A stretch of DNA of 64,000 bases from Streptomyces coeruleorubidus (GTDB taxonomy: Bacteria > Actinomycetota > Actinomycetes > Streptomycetales > Streptomycetaceae): the NCBI RefSeq assembly GCF_008705135.1, contig NZ_CP023694.1:124001-188000 (forward strand), given 5' to 3'. This document shows, piece after piece, positions 1 to 8,093 of this stretch. Within the stretch, counting starts at the first letter, position 1; each line of letters opens with the position of its first letter. The notes beneath the pieces were generated by a model, which worked only from the letters and a program-made list of their open reading frames with translations, was not told the DNA's origin and did not search any database. The translations under genes and the position numbers were made by a program.

Positions 1-438
1 GGCACCGCCTCAAGCGTGGTCAACCTCAGCCTCGCCCTACACACGGCCCGCCTCGATACGCACCTCGATGCCGTACTCGAAGCCGCCGGCCCCCAGCAGT
101 CAGCCGGGCATGCAGCTGTGCTGCTCAAAAACTTCCAACGCCTTCACGAGCCCAGCAAGGGCCAGTCCACCCGGGTCGCAATGCGGCTCCTGGATCACGT
201 CGTGCGCTCTCAGCCGCTCGACTACCAGCTCGCTCTGATCGGCATGCTGGACAGGACATCGCTCAACGAGATCGCAGACCAACTGGAGGACCGCATGTGT
301 TCGATCTGGGGCACCCGACGCGTCGAACTGAGCCTGTACGCGATGCAGTTCACCGGCAAGGCGGTCGTCCTCGGACCAACGCAGCAGCTGCGGTGGACGG
401 CCCGCCGAACCATCAACAGACTCATCTCAAGCATCTGA
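1..438 (+). CDS. Hypothetical protein, 5' end outside the window
   Basis: The frame is open from the first base, so the gene probably begins upstream; the first start codon inside the window is a GTG at 16. I do not recognise the family. The visible 140 residues are mixed alpha-helical and soluble, with no signal peptide or membrane segment and no obvious catalytic motif. It is followed by about 110 bp without a gene and then by the terminator hairpin that also serves the convergent gap gene. Codon use is less GC-biased than in its neighbours. Confidence 0.45.
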   Translation, partial: GTASSVVNLSLALHTARLDTHLDAVLEAAGPQQSAGHAAVLLKNFQRLHEPSKGQSTRVAMRLLDHVVRSQPLDYQLALIGMLDRTSLNEIADQLEDRMCSIWGTRRVELSLYAMQFTGKAVVLGPTQQLRWTARRTINRLISSI

Positions 439-550
439 CCGCACAAGCCCGTCAGCCGCCCGGCGAGGCAAACGATCTTTGACGAGGGCAGGTGATCGGG
501 AGCGATGCCGAGACACCGCAGCACTCAGCGCGGCCCGCTTGTGTGACTGA

Positions 551-585
551 GCGCTCTGGTTGGCCCGGCTGGTCAACCAGAGCGC
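551..585. terminator. Bidirectional hairpin terminator between the first gene and gap
   Basis: Perfect 12-bp arms, GCGCTCTGGTTG (551-562) and CAACCAGAGCGC (574-585), enclose an 11-nt loop. It lies 60 bp past the gap stop codon (minus strand) and about 110 bp past the end of the plus-strand gene, so it can serve both convergent transcripts. There is no U-tract, which is common for Streptomyces terminators. Confidence 0.7.
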
Positions 586-646
586 CCAAGGGAAGCGCCC
601 CGGCCGGCGCGGTCGCCGGAGGCGGGGTCCCGACCCCGGAGTCCGG

Positions 647-1645
647 TCAGCGGGTGGTGAGGAGCTCGAGCGTGTCGATCACACGGTTCGAGAAGCCCCA
701 CTCGTTGTCGTACCACGCGACCACCTTGACGTGGCGGCCGTCGACGCGGGTGAGGGCCGAGTCGAAGATCGACGAGGCGGGATTGCCCACGATGTCGGAC
801 GACACCAGCGGGTCCTCCGAGTACTCGAGGATGCCGGCGAGCGGCCCCTCCGCCGCAGCGCGGTACGCCGCCAGCACGTCGTCGCGCGTCACGTCGCGCG
901 CGACGGTCGTGTTGAGTTCGACGATCGAGCCCACCGGCACCGGTACGCGGATCGAGTCGCCCGACAGCTTGCCGTCGAGGTTCGGCAGCACCAGGCCGAT
1001 CGCCTTGGCGGCACCGGTCGTGGTCGGCACGATGTTGACGCCGGCGGCGCGGGCGCGACGGGCGTCGCGGTGCGGCCCGTCCTGCAGGTTCTGCTCCTGC
1101 GTGTAGGCGTGCACCGTCGTCATGAACCCGTGCTCGATGCCTGCGAGGTCGTCGAGCACCTTGGCCAGCGGCGCGAGCGCGTTGGTGGTGCAGGAGGCGT
1201 TCGAGACGATCGTGTGCAGCGCCGGGTCGTAGGCGTCGGTGTTGACCCCGAACGCGAGCGTGACGTCGGCGCCGTCCGACGGCGCGCTGACGAGCACCTT
1301 GTTCGCGCCGGCGTCGAGGTGGGCCCGGGCCGCCTTGGCCGAGGTGAAGCGGCCGGTGGCTTCCAGGACGATGTCGACGCCGAGTTCGGCCCACGGCAGC
1401 TGCGCCGGTTCGCGCTCGGCCAGCACCGTGATCCGACGGCCGTCGACGACGAGGGCGTCCCCGTCGGCGGTCACCGGGCGCCCGAGCCGGCCGGCCGTGC
1501 TGTCGTAGGCGAGCAGCCGGGCGAGTGTGGCGGGCTCGGTGAGGTCGTTGACAGCGACGATCTCCAACGTGCTGTCGCGTTCCAGCAGGGCGCGCAGCAC
1601 ATTGCGTCCGATGCGGCCGAATCCGTTGATGGCGATGCGAGTCAT
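647..1645 (-). CDS. gap: Type I glyceraldehyde-3-phosphate dehydrogenase (phosphorylating)
   Basis: 332 residues, the normal family length. The NAD-binding Rossmann fold starts with RIAINGFGRIGRN (residues 3-15). The catalytic motif SNASCTTN puts the nucleophile at Cys152, and the C-terminal WYDNEWGFSNRV segment is intact. It catalyses the oxidative phosphorylation of glyceraldehyde-3-phosphate in cytosolic glycolysis. I chose the ATG at 1645 because a GGAAGGGA ribosome site lies just upstream and the family begins here; the frame stays open 26 codons further up. It lies 108 bp downstream of an AraC/GlxA-type regulator on the same strand. Streptomyces usually carry more than one gap paralogue, so this may be an accessory copy. 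Confidence 0.95.
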   Translation of the reverse strand: MTRIAINGFGRIGRNVLRALLERDSTLEIVAVNDLTEPATLARLLAYDSTAGRLGRPVTADGDALVVDGRRITVLAEREPAQLPWAELGVDIVLEATGRFTSAKAARAHLDAGANKVLVSAPSDGADVTLAFGVNTDAYDPALHTIVSNASCTTNALAPLAKVLDDLAGIEHGFMTTVHAYTQEQNLQDGPHRDARRARAAGVNIVPTTTGAAKAIGLVLPNLDGKLSGDSIRVPVPVGSIVELNTTVARDVTRDDVLAAYRAAAEGPLAGILEYSEDPLVSSDIVGNPASSIFDSALTRVDGRHVKVVAWYDNEWGFSNRVIDTLELLTTR

Positions 1646-1753
1646 GAGTGATGTCCCTTCCCTTCCACACCAGGCTCGCCCGCGGCTCGCACCGCTGACA
1701 GTGGCGGTATCGCCACGGTTCAAAAGGATCTCGCCACGCGCTGCCCGGGCGTG

Positions 1754-2710
1754 TTACTCGCCCCGGGTGAAGGTGCGCCGGTAGTCGCTCGGTGTGGTGC
1801 CGAGGATGCGCTGGAAGTGCAGGCGCAGGTTCGCGCCCGTACCGAGCCCGACGTCGGCGGCGATCTGTTCGACGCTGCGCTCCGAGCACTCGAGCAGTTC
1901 GCGGGCCAGGTCGATGCGGGCGCGCATCACCCACTGCATCGGCGTGTAGCCGGTCTCCTCGACGAAGCGCCGGGAGAACGTGCGCGGCGAGACCCCCGCC
2001 TGCCGCGCCAGTATGTCGAGGGTGAGCGGCTCGCCGAGCCGGTGCAGCGCCCACTCGCGGGTGGCGGCGAACCGCTCGCCGAGCGGTTCGGGAACGCTGC
2101 GCGGCACGTACTGGGCCTGGCCGCCGCTGCGGTAGGGGGCGGCGACCAGACGCCGGGCCGCGTGGTTGGACGCGGCCACTCCGAGGTCGCCGCGCAGGAT
2201 GTGCAGGCACAGGTCGATGCCGGAGGCGGCGCCGGCCGAGGTGAGCACGCTGCCCTCGTCGACGAACAGCACGTTCTCGTCCACCTGGACGAGCGGGTGC
2301 CTTGCCATGAGTGCCCGCGTGTAGTGCCAGTGCGTCGTGGCACGCCTGCCGTCGAGCAGGCCCGTGGCGGCGAGCGCGAAGGCGCCCGTCGAGATGGCGG
2401 CGAGCCGGGCGCCCCGGTCGTGGGCGGCGATCAGTGCCTCGACGACGGCCTGCGGCGGGTCGTCGCGGTCCGGGAACCGGTAGCCGGGGACGAAGACGAT
2501 GTCGGCCCACGCAAGCGCGTCGAGGCCGTGGGCGACGTGGTACGCGAGGCCATCGCCGCCGGTCACGAGACCGGGTGTCGCCCCGCACACCCGCACCTCG
2601 TACGGCATGCTCGCTCGGGTCGTGAAGACCTGCGCGGGAATTCCGACATCGAGCGGCTTCGCACCCTCGAGCACAAGGACGGCGACGCGATGCAGGCGGG
2701 AAGCTGGCAC
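1754..2710 (-). CDS. GlxA-family transcriptional regulator (DJ-1/PfpI domain + AraC HTH)
   Basis: 318 residues. Residues 1-180 form a class-I glutamine-amidotransferase-like DJ-1/PfpI domain. The nucleophile-elbow position reads AISTGAFAL, with Ser where many relatives have Cys, so it is probably a ligand sensor and not an enzyme. Residues 210-315 carry two AraC-type helix-turn-helices, ending GTTPSDYRRTF. It is read towards gap, so it may be co-transcribed with or control it. A 14-bp inverted repeat about 80 bp upstream (2789-2802) could be its own operator. The effector is unknown. Confidence 0.85.
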   Translation of the reverse strand: MPASRLHRVAVLVLEGAKPLDVGIPAQVFTTRASMPYEVRVCGATPGLVTGGDGLAYHVAHGLDALAWADIVFVPGYRFPDRDDPPQAVVEALIAAHDRGARLAAISTGAFALAATGLLDGRRATTHWHYTRALMARHPLVQVDENVLFVDEGSVLTSAGAASGIDLCLHILRGDLGVAASNHAARRLVAAPYRSGGQAQYVPRSVPEPLGERFAATREWALHRLGEPLTLDILARQAGVSPRTFSRRFVEETGYTPMQWVMRARIDLARELLECSERSVEQIAADVGLGTGANLRLHFQRILGTTPSDYRRTFTRGE

Positions 2711-3135
2711 AGGAAGAGGTTACGTGGGCGTGACTTCGGTACGCCCACTGCGCGGACCGGCACGCGAGCACAGGGCGCGCCTCCTTGCATTGATGCGTCA
2801 ATCGCATGGACAGATCCCGGTTTGATGCTGGACAGGGATCCGGTGGTGCTCCGAAACTCTCGCGTAACACCTCGGTGTCCCCGCCCAGCTTCCGCCCTCC
2901 ACCGCCGCAGAGGGCCGTCCCCGAGAAAGCGAGCGCCGCATGCCGGCAGCCCCGGGATCCGCCACGATCGCCGTCTCAGCGGGAAGTCACCACGATGACC
3001 TTCGCGGATCGTCACCGCTCATGCCGCGCCATGGTCTCCAACGTGCCGCAGCCGTCCGTGAGTTCAGAGCAGGACGACCGGATCCCCACACCACGGCACC
3101 CGGTCCGGGTGCCCCGCCGAGCGAGACGAGGACCC
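2711..3135. other. Divergent intergenic region between the GlxA-type regulator and the exported esterase
   Basis: 425 bp with no convincing gene. It holds the 2789-2802 inverted repeat and, at its right end, the ribosome site of the esterase. Plus-strand open frames here lack a plausible start and coding pattern. I could not pick out a clear -35/-10 pair for either gene. Confidence 0.5.
2789..2802. promoter_or_regulatory. Inverted repeat ATTGA-N4-TCAAT, candidate operator
   Basis: The 5-bp arms ATTGA (2789-2793) and TCAAT (2798-2802) flank TGCG, in a locally AT-richer spot of the divergent region between the GlxA-type regulator and the esterase. The position would suit autoregulation. The symmetry is short, so chance is possible. 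Confidence 0.35.
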
Positions 3136-4530
3136 ATGAGATCGATCTCCAGACGTACGGTGCTCGCCGCCACCGCAGGTGCGGTCGCGGCGCCGACGGT
3201 GAGCACGGCGACCGCGGCGGCCGCCGACGCCACGACAGCCCCGTCCGCAGGACGGCAAGCGGCCTCCGGCCTCAATCCGGTCCTGCGGACGGTCCTCCTC
3301 ACGCGGGTGACGCCGAGGAACAACTGGCTGGTGACAGCGGTCGCCATCCAGTACGCGCATCGCATCGACCTGCGCGGCGGGACGGTCCCGCCCACCGCCT
3401 TCCAGGTGCGGGCCACCGTGGGCGGACAGACAGCGGCTCGCACGGTGACCCGGGTCTACTCCAACACCTCCGCCGAAGTGGACGACCGCTCTCACCCCGG
3501 ACGGCCGGGGGACCACCTGATCGTCGAGCTCGATCCGAACGACTCCAACGCGCGGGCGTCCGGCACCGATCCCCTTCCGCTGGACCGCGCCTACTCCGTC
3601 AGGCAGGTGGCGGACGTGCGTACGCCGGAAGGTGAACCGGTGCTCAAGGCCGGTCCGTTCGCGCACCGGAACGACGACGTCATCACTCCCGTGGTAGACG
3701 ACTTCGCCGCCCGCTCCTTCACCGACTCCGCAGGCTTCGAACTGGACTTCCGGCTGTACCAGCCTGCGGGATTCATACGGAACCCGGAGACCCGCACGCG
3801 GTACCCGCTCGTCATCACCCTGCACGGCGGTGGCGAAGTCGCGGACAACAACATGACCCAGCTCACGTCCAACCGGATCGCGGTCACGTTCGCCAAACCG
3901 GAACGGCAGCGCCGCGACCCCGCGTTCGTCCTCTCTCCGCAGATCCCCCTCCCCCGTCCCATGGACGGACCCGACGGCACGGACTGGACCGACGCGAAGG
4001 TCCAGGCCGCGCTCATCGAACTCATCGACACCTTCGTGCGCGAGCACTCGCGCAATGTCGACACCGACCGGCTCTATCTGGTCGGCCTGTCCTCAGGGGG
4101 CCGCGGCATCTACAGTCTGCTGGCCAAGCGACCCGAAGTGTTCGCGGCCGCCCTGCCCACGGCCGGCTGGGGCGACGCGGCCACGATGGACAGGATCACG
4201 CACATCCCGATGTGGGCCGACCACTCGGTCGACGACCCGGTCGTCCCCTACCGGGAGGGCCGGTTCGGCAATCCCGGCACCTGGACCCTGATGAACGCGC
4301 TGGAGACCGCCGGTGCACGGGTGAGCCGCGGGGAGTGGGCCAACGACCTGCCGAAGGCAGAGTTCGAGGCCCGGTCACGGGCTCTCCTACGGCAGGCCCG
4401 GGCCACGCGCAGTCACGTACTGTTCACCAGCTACACGGCCGGAACGACACCGGTGAACCCACACCTTTCATGGGCCCAGACGTACGAGAACGACGTGGTC
4501 ATCGACTGGCTCTTCGCACAGTCCCGGTAG
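3136..4530 (+). CDS. Tat-exported alpha/beta-hydrolase esterase with an N-terminal Ig-like domain
   Basis: 464 residues from the ATG at 3136, chosen because a GAGGA ribosome site and a twin-arginine leader (SRRTVLAATAGA, residues 5-16) follow directly. After the leader comes a beta-rich region (about 45-175), then an alpha/beta-hydrolase domain. The oxyanion region is HGGGE (230-234) and the nucleophile elbow GLSSG gives Ser319. Likely partners are Asp367 (VDDPVV) and His443 (NPHLSW). The layout resembles PHB-depolymerase/prolyl-oligopeptidase-like carboxylesterases with an N-terminal Ig-like domain. It would act outside the cell on plant-wall or polyester esters. The substrate (feruloyl, acetyl or aliphatic ester) cannot be decided from sequence. 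The next gene, 100 bp on, is another secreted esterase. Confidence 0.8.
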   Translation: MRSISRRTVLAATAGAVAAPTVSTATAAAADATTAPSAGRQAASGLNPVLRTVLLTRVTPRNNWLVTAVAIQYAHRIDLRGGTVPPTAFQVRATVGGQTAARTVTRVYSNTSAEVDDRSHPGRPGDHLIVELDPNDSNARASGTDPLPLDRAYSVRQVADVRTPEGEPVLKAGPFAHRNDDVITPVVDDFAARSFTDSAGFELDFRLYQPAGFIRNPETRTRYPLVITLHGGGEVADNNMTQLTSNRIAVTFAKPERQRRDPAFVLSPQIPLPRPMDGPDGTDWTDAKVQAALIELIDTFVREHSRNVDTDRLYLVGLSSGGRGIYSLLAKRPEVFAAALPTAGWGDAATMDRITHIPMWADHSVDDPVVPYREGRFGNPGTWTLMNALETAGARVSRGEWANDLPKAEFEARSRALLRQARATRSHVLFTSYTAGTTPVNPHLSWAQTYENDVVIDWLFAQSR

Positions 4531-4631
4531 TCGGCCCCTCGCGGCGGTCGCCCGGTCCACCACCGTGGCCGGCAGGGCCGGGCCGACGCTGTCCGGTTGC
4601 CGCGCTCTCATCGCTCTCCGGAGGTAAAGCA

Positions 4632-5963
4632 ATGCGTCCATGCAGTCGTTCAACCCACACCACCGCGCCGTTACGGACCCGCTCCCGTCCCCTGACGGCA
4701 CTGATCGCACTGGCGACCACCATCGGCCTGGCGCTGACCCTGCTGACAGCCGCCGCCGCGCCGGCAGCCGCCGCCGACCTGCTGTCCCAGGGCAAACCCG
4801 TGACCTCCTCGTCCAGCGAGAACGCGTCCACCCCCGCGTCGGCGGCGGTGGACGGCAACACCGCGACGCGCTGGTCGAGCAGGTTCAGTGATCCGCAGTG
4901 GCTGACGGTGGATCTGGGCGCCACCGCCACCATCAGCCAAGTGGTGCTGCGCTGGGAAGCCGCATACGCCCGCACCTTCCGGATCCAGACCTCCGACGAC
5001 GGCACCGCCTGGACCACCATCTACTCGACCACCGCAGGCACCGGCGGCGCGCAGACCCTCGACGTGGACGGCAACGGCCGGTACGTCCGCCTCTACGCCA
5101 CCCAGCGCGACACCGCCTACGGCTACTCCCTATGGGAGTTCCAGGTGTACGGCTCCGGTGAGGGCACCCCTCCGGGCAACGGAATCCCGGACCCCACGAC
5201 CGCTGCCCTGGAAGCCGCCAACGGGCCGCTGACCACCGCCACCTACACCGTCCCCCGCCCGAGCGGGTACGGCTCGGGCACGGTCACGTACCCGACGGCC
5301 GGCGGCTCGTACCCGGGCATCGTGCTGATGCCGGGCTATCAGGGCACACAGCAGAACCTTCAGTGGCTCGCACCCCGCCTCGCTTCCTGGGGCTTCGTCG
5401 TCATCAACGTCGGAACGAACACACTCACCGACGATCCCGAGTCGCGCGGCCGCCAGATCACCGCCGCCGGCACCCAGTTGCTCGCGCTCGGCAGCGCCCC
5501 CGGCAACCCGCTGTCGGGGAAGCTCAACGGCACCCTGGGCGCGACCGGTCACTCCATGGGCGGCGGTGGCGTCATGGCGGCCCTCCGGGACGACCCGCGG
5601 TTCCGGGCGGGCGTGCCGACTGCGCCGTACCACCCGAACGGGAACTTCTCCGGAGTCACCGAGCCCACCTTCTTCATGACCTGCCAAAGCGACTCCGTCG
5701 CCCACGGCAACAGTTACGCGGTGCCCTGGTACAACTCCATGTCCCAGGCCGAGAAGCTCTACATCGAAGTTCCGGGCGACCATCTGTGCCCGATGACGGG
5801 CTACGGCGACAAGGCCAAGCAGGGCAAGTGGATGGTGTCGTTCTTCAGCCTCTGGCTGCGTGCCGACACCCGCTTCAGCCCGTTCCTGTGCGGTCCCGCT
5901 CGTGACGCCGACAAGAACAACACGTCCCTGGTCACCCGCTGGATGGACACCTGCCAGTTCTGA
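4632..5963 (+). CDS. Secreted PETase/cutinase-like polyester hydrolase fused to an N-terminal discoidin (CBM32-like) domain
   Basis: 443 residues from the ATG at 4632, with GGAGG at 4619-4623. Residues 1-48 are a Sec signal peptide. Residues 50-175 are an F5/8 type C (discoidin) module with the LSQGKPVTSSS start and a C-terminal WEFQVYG strand. Residues 195-443 match the polyester-hydrolase family block for block: MPGYQGT oxyanion loop (Tyr236), WLAPRLASWGFVVI, SRGRQ, GHSMGGGG nucleophile (Ser308), Asp354, His384, and a terminal Cys420/Cys441 pair like the conserved C-terminal disulfide. The family's substrate-stacking Trp is replaced by Tyr333. Expected role: extracellular hydrolysis of cutin or related polyesters, with the discoidin domain binding the wall surface. 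It sits downstream of another exported esterase, probably in one transcript. Confidence 0.85.
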   Translation: MRPCSRSTHTTAPLRTRSRPLTALIALATTIGLALTLLTAAAAPAAAADLLSQGKPVTSSSSENASTPASAAVDGNTATRWSSRFSDPQWLTVDLGATATISQVVLRWEAAYARTFRIQTSDDGTAWTTIYSTTAGTGGAQTLDVDGNGRYVRLYATQRDTAYGYSLWEFQVYGSGEGTPPGNGIPDPTTAALEAANGPLTTATYTVPRPSGYGSGTVTYPTAGGSYPGIVLMPGYQGTQQNLQWLAPRLASWGFVVINVGTNTLTDDPESRGRQITAAGTQLLALGSAPGNPLSGKLNGTLGATGHSMGGGGVMAALRDDPRFRAGVPTAPYHPNGNFSGVTEPTFFMTCQSDSVAHGNSYAVPWYNSMSQAEKLYIEVPGDHLCPMTGYGDKAKQGKWMVSFFSLWLRADTRFSPFLCGPARDADKNNTSLVTRWMDTCQF

Positions 5964-6064
5964 CCGGCAGAGAGCCCTCCTGTCCCGGGGAATCCCGCGA
6001 GCCGCGACGAGCCCTTGCGGCGTCGGAGTCGTACTGTCGAACCCGTCACCGAGGAGGACGTCTG

Positions 6065-6628
6065 ATGCGCAGCGTGACCTATTCGATGAGCGTCTCACTG
6101 GACGGCTACATCGTCGGGCCGGACGGCGGCTTCGACTGGACGGCGCCCGACAAGGAGGTCTTTCGCTTCTGGATCGACGAGATCCGAGAGGTCGGGGTCC
6201 ACCTGCTGGGGCGACGGCTGTACGAGACGATGCTCTACTGGGAGACCGCCGACCAGAATCCGTCGCTCGACGACTCCGAACTCGAGTGGGCCGCGCTCTG
6301 GAATCCGCTCCCCAAGGTGGTGTTCTCCACCACGCTGTCGGAGGTGCAGGGCAACGCCCGCCTGGCCTCCGGCGGCCTGGCAGAGGAGATCGAGCGGTTG
6401 CGAGCCGAGCCGGGGGAAGGCGACATCGCGATCGGCGGCGCGACTCTCGCCTCCGAGGCGGCCGCGTCGGGTCTGATCGACGAGTACCGGGCCATGGTCT
6501 ACCCGGTGTTGCTCGGCGGTGGCGTTTCGTTCTTTCCTCAGCAAGAGCGCCGGGTGGATCTCGAACTCGTCGAGACCCGCACCTTCAGCTCGAGAGTCGT
6601 CTACCTCCGCTACCGCGTGGCACGCTGA
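6065..6628 (+). CDS. Dihydrofolate reductase-like (RibD C-terminal domain) protein
   Basis: 187 residues with a GAGGAGGA ribosome site. The N-terminus (SVSLDGYIVGPDGGFDW) and the GGATLASEA and GGGVSFFP segments are typical of the RibD-C/DHFR-like fold found in many stand-alone actinobacterial proteins. It probably binds NADPH, but these stand-alone members are not assigned a reaction and true folate reduction is unlikely. No operon partner is visible: the region downstream is gene-poor. Confidence 0.85.
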   Translation: MRSVTYSMSVSLDGYIVGPDGGFDWTAPDKEVFRFWIDEIREVGVHLLGRRLYETMLYWETADQNPSLDDSELEWAALWNPLPKVVFSTTLSEVQGNARLASGGLAEEIERLRAEPGEGDIAIGGATLASEAAASGLIDEYRAMVYPVLLGGGVSFFPQQERRVDLELVETRTFSSRVVYLRYRVAR

Positions 6629-6974
6629 GGCCGGGTCTCGGAACACTGCCGCCTCAGCTTGTCAGCTTGGGCCGGAATACGTCTCACTACCTCGCGGGAC
6701 CCCAGTTGTGGGCCGAGATCGTAGGCGTGTACGCGGAGGCCAACTGTTCGTCGGCTGTGCGGCGACAACGTATCGATGTCGATGACATATCGACGGGAGG
6801 CTGTTACATGCGCAGGCGGGCCGGGCCTCTAGATCATCACCCGCCGCGAGGCTGAAGCCCGGACGCCGCGCCGGTGATCGGGGACGGCGTCCGGGGAGGC
6901 CGAGAGTGCGTGCTCGGACGGACAGCGCGCATTCTGCGACCGGTGATGTGGTGTGGCTAACGCACCCTGCGGGG
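6629..6974. other. Gene-poor stretch with an operator-like repeat and an aborted start
   Basis: 346 bp without a full gene. It contains the perfect inverted repeat ATGTC-GAT-GACAT at 6776-6788, a GGGAGG ribosome site at 6794-6799 and an ATG at 6808 opening a frame of only 15 codons (stop at 6853). This looks like the promoter and start of a gene whose body has been deleted. Confidence 0.4.
6776..6788. promoter_or_regulatory. Perfect inverted repeat ATGTC-N3-GACAT upstream of a vestigial start
   Basis: The 5-bp arms are exact and sit in an AT-rich patch about 20 bp before a ribosome site and ATG. The spacing suits a repressor site overlapping a promoter. The regulated gene appears lost. Confidence 0.4.
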
Positions 6975-7184
6975 TCACTGCGCCGTCTCTGCCATGTCGC
7001 AGGTGTGGCACACCACCCTGCGTGCCGGCACACGGCCGTGCGAAGAGCCCATACCGATCTGGCGGGTGACGTGTACCTGACGTACGCGGGCGTGGTTCTC
7101 GCAGGTGGCCAAGCCGCAGCGCGAGCAGACGCCGATGCCGGCGGTGTCGCTGCGCGCCTCCTGGAGGCAGTCGTAGCACCTCAT
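6975..7184 (-). CDS. DUF2180 family small cysteine-rich protein
   Basis: 69 residues from the ATG at 7184 (GGAG 6 nt upstream). The pattern MRCYDC at the N-terminus, VCSRCG around residue 20, a CENHA motif and a C-terminal VVCHTCD give a zinc-ribbon-like array of four Cys pairs, as in the DUF2180 proteins of Streptomyces. The function of the family is not known; the fold suggests metal binding. It is monocistronic and about 110 bp downstream of the 7293-7317 inverted repeat. Confidence 0.75.
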   Translation of the reverse strand: MRCYDCLQEARSDTAGIGVCSRCGLATCENHARVRQVHVTRQIGMGSSHGRVPARRVVCHTCDMAETAQ

Positions 7185-7292
7185 GTCCAACTCCGATTTC
7201 AGTAGGGGTCAGGCATGGCGGCCAACCAGCACGAACAAACCAAACCCACCCAGGCCGCGCACACCCGCTCAAGGAGCTTGAAACGTAAACCT

Positions 7293-7317
7293 CTAGATTA
7301 GACTTTGTCAATTCTAG
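7293..7317. promoter_or_regulatory. Imperfect 11-3-11 inverted repeat upstream of the DUF2180 gene
   Basis: CTAGATTAGAC (7293-7303), TTT, GTCAATTCTAG (7307-7317); 9 of 11 arm positions pair. On the minus strand a TTGACA hexamer lies inside it, so a regulator bound here would cover the -35 element of a promoter reading towards the DUF2180 gene. The -10 element is weak (TTACGT, 17 bp away). Confidence 0.45.
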
Positions 7318-7441
7318 GACGAGGTCAATCGTACGGCGGTGCACGGTGCTGCGAGGCAGTCGGCCAGGGACAGGCCCATCCACCAGGGCAAGCTGATGTA
7401 CTCGTCATCGGCTCTGACAAGATCGCCACCTCCACCCGCTA

Positions 7442-7456
7442 ATACATCCCATGTAT
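7442..7456. promoter_or_regulatory. Operator ATACAT-CCC-ATGTAT at the GH127 remnant
   Basis: A perfect 15-bp inverted repeat with a 3-bp centre. A near-identical repeat, ATACAT-GCG-ATGTTT, lies at 9058-9072 before the fucosidase. The two sites flank the GntR/FadR-type regulator gene, a likely binder. The site now overlaps the first codons of the GH127 remnant, which suggests a deletion has joined them. Confidence 0.55.
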
Positions 7457-7984
7457 GTTGAGGCACTTCCCCGCAGCGCGGTACGCCTTCCCCCCGGCCC
7501 GTTCCTGGACGCGCAGGCCACCGCCCTCGGCTACCTGCTGTCCCTCGACACCGACCGGCTCCTCGCACCCTTGCGGCGCGAGGCCGGCCTGCCGCCGGTC
7601 GCCGAGTCCTACGGCAACTGGGAGAACTCGGGGCTCGACGGCCACACCCTCGGGCACGCGCTGTCGGGTGCCGCTCTCATGAGCGCGGTGACGGACGACC
7701 CCGGCCAAAAGCCATGGTCGAACGTCTGGTTGAGGGCGTCGTCGAGTGCCAGGAGGCTCTGGGCACCGGTGACGTCGGGGGCATTCCCGACGGCGCGCGG
7801 CTGTGGCAGCGAGTGGCCGCGGGCCAGGTGGAGCGGGGCTCGTTCGAGCTCGGTGGTGCCTGGGTGCGGTGGTAGGTACCCCCCACTGGACCCGGACCGT
7901 CATGCCGGGACCGCCGAGATCCGGTTCGAAGCGGTTGGCTCCGGGACCACCTTCCGGCTGCGCGAAGTACGCCTGGTGCGCTGA
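7451..7984 (+). pseudogene. Decayed GH127 (beta-L-arabinofuranosidase, DUF1680) gene
   Basis: Three blocks in two frames recall GH127. First is the N-terminus, with PGPFLDAQATALGYLLSLD and YGNWENSGLDGH (to about 7690). Next, in another frame, comes LVEGVVECQEALGTGDVGG followed by LWQRVAAGQVERGSFEL, with a stop at about 7876. Last is a short C-terminal block (DPDRHAGTAEIRFEAV) back in the first frame. The catalytic middle, several hundred residues including the Cys/Glu centre, is gone. This is a gene with at least one frameshift and a large internal deletion. In an intact state it would have removed arabinose from plant polymers. Confidence 0.7.
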
Positions 7985-8093
7985 CGCGACCGCCGTCATC
8001 TCGAGCGCGTCGAGCCCGCGGTGTGGGCGGCGGCGAAGCCCGGCGCCGGGTGGGCGGCGTGGCGAGGCGTCGAGGCGGACAGCGTCCCCCTGG

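Noticed and set aside
573..2870. 765-codon open frame on the minus strand covering the gap and regulator region
   Set aside because: Arg/Pro/Ala-rich shadow in a different frame from gap and the GlxA-type gene; no ribosome site, no domain.
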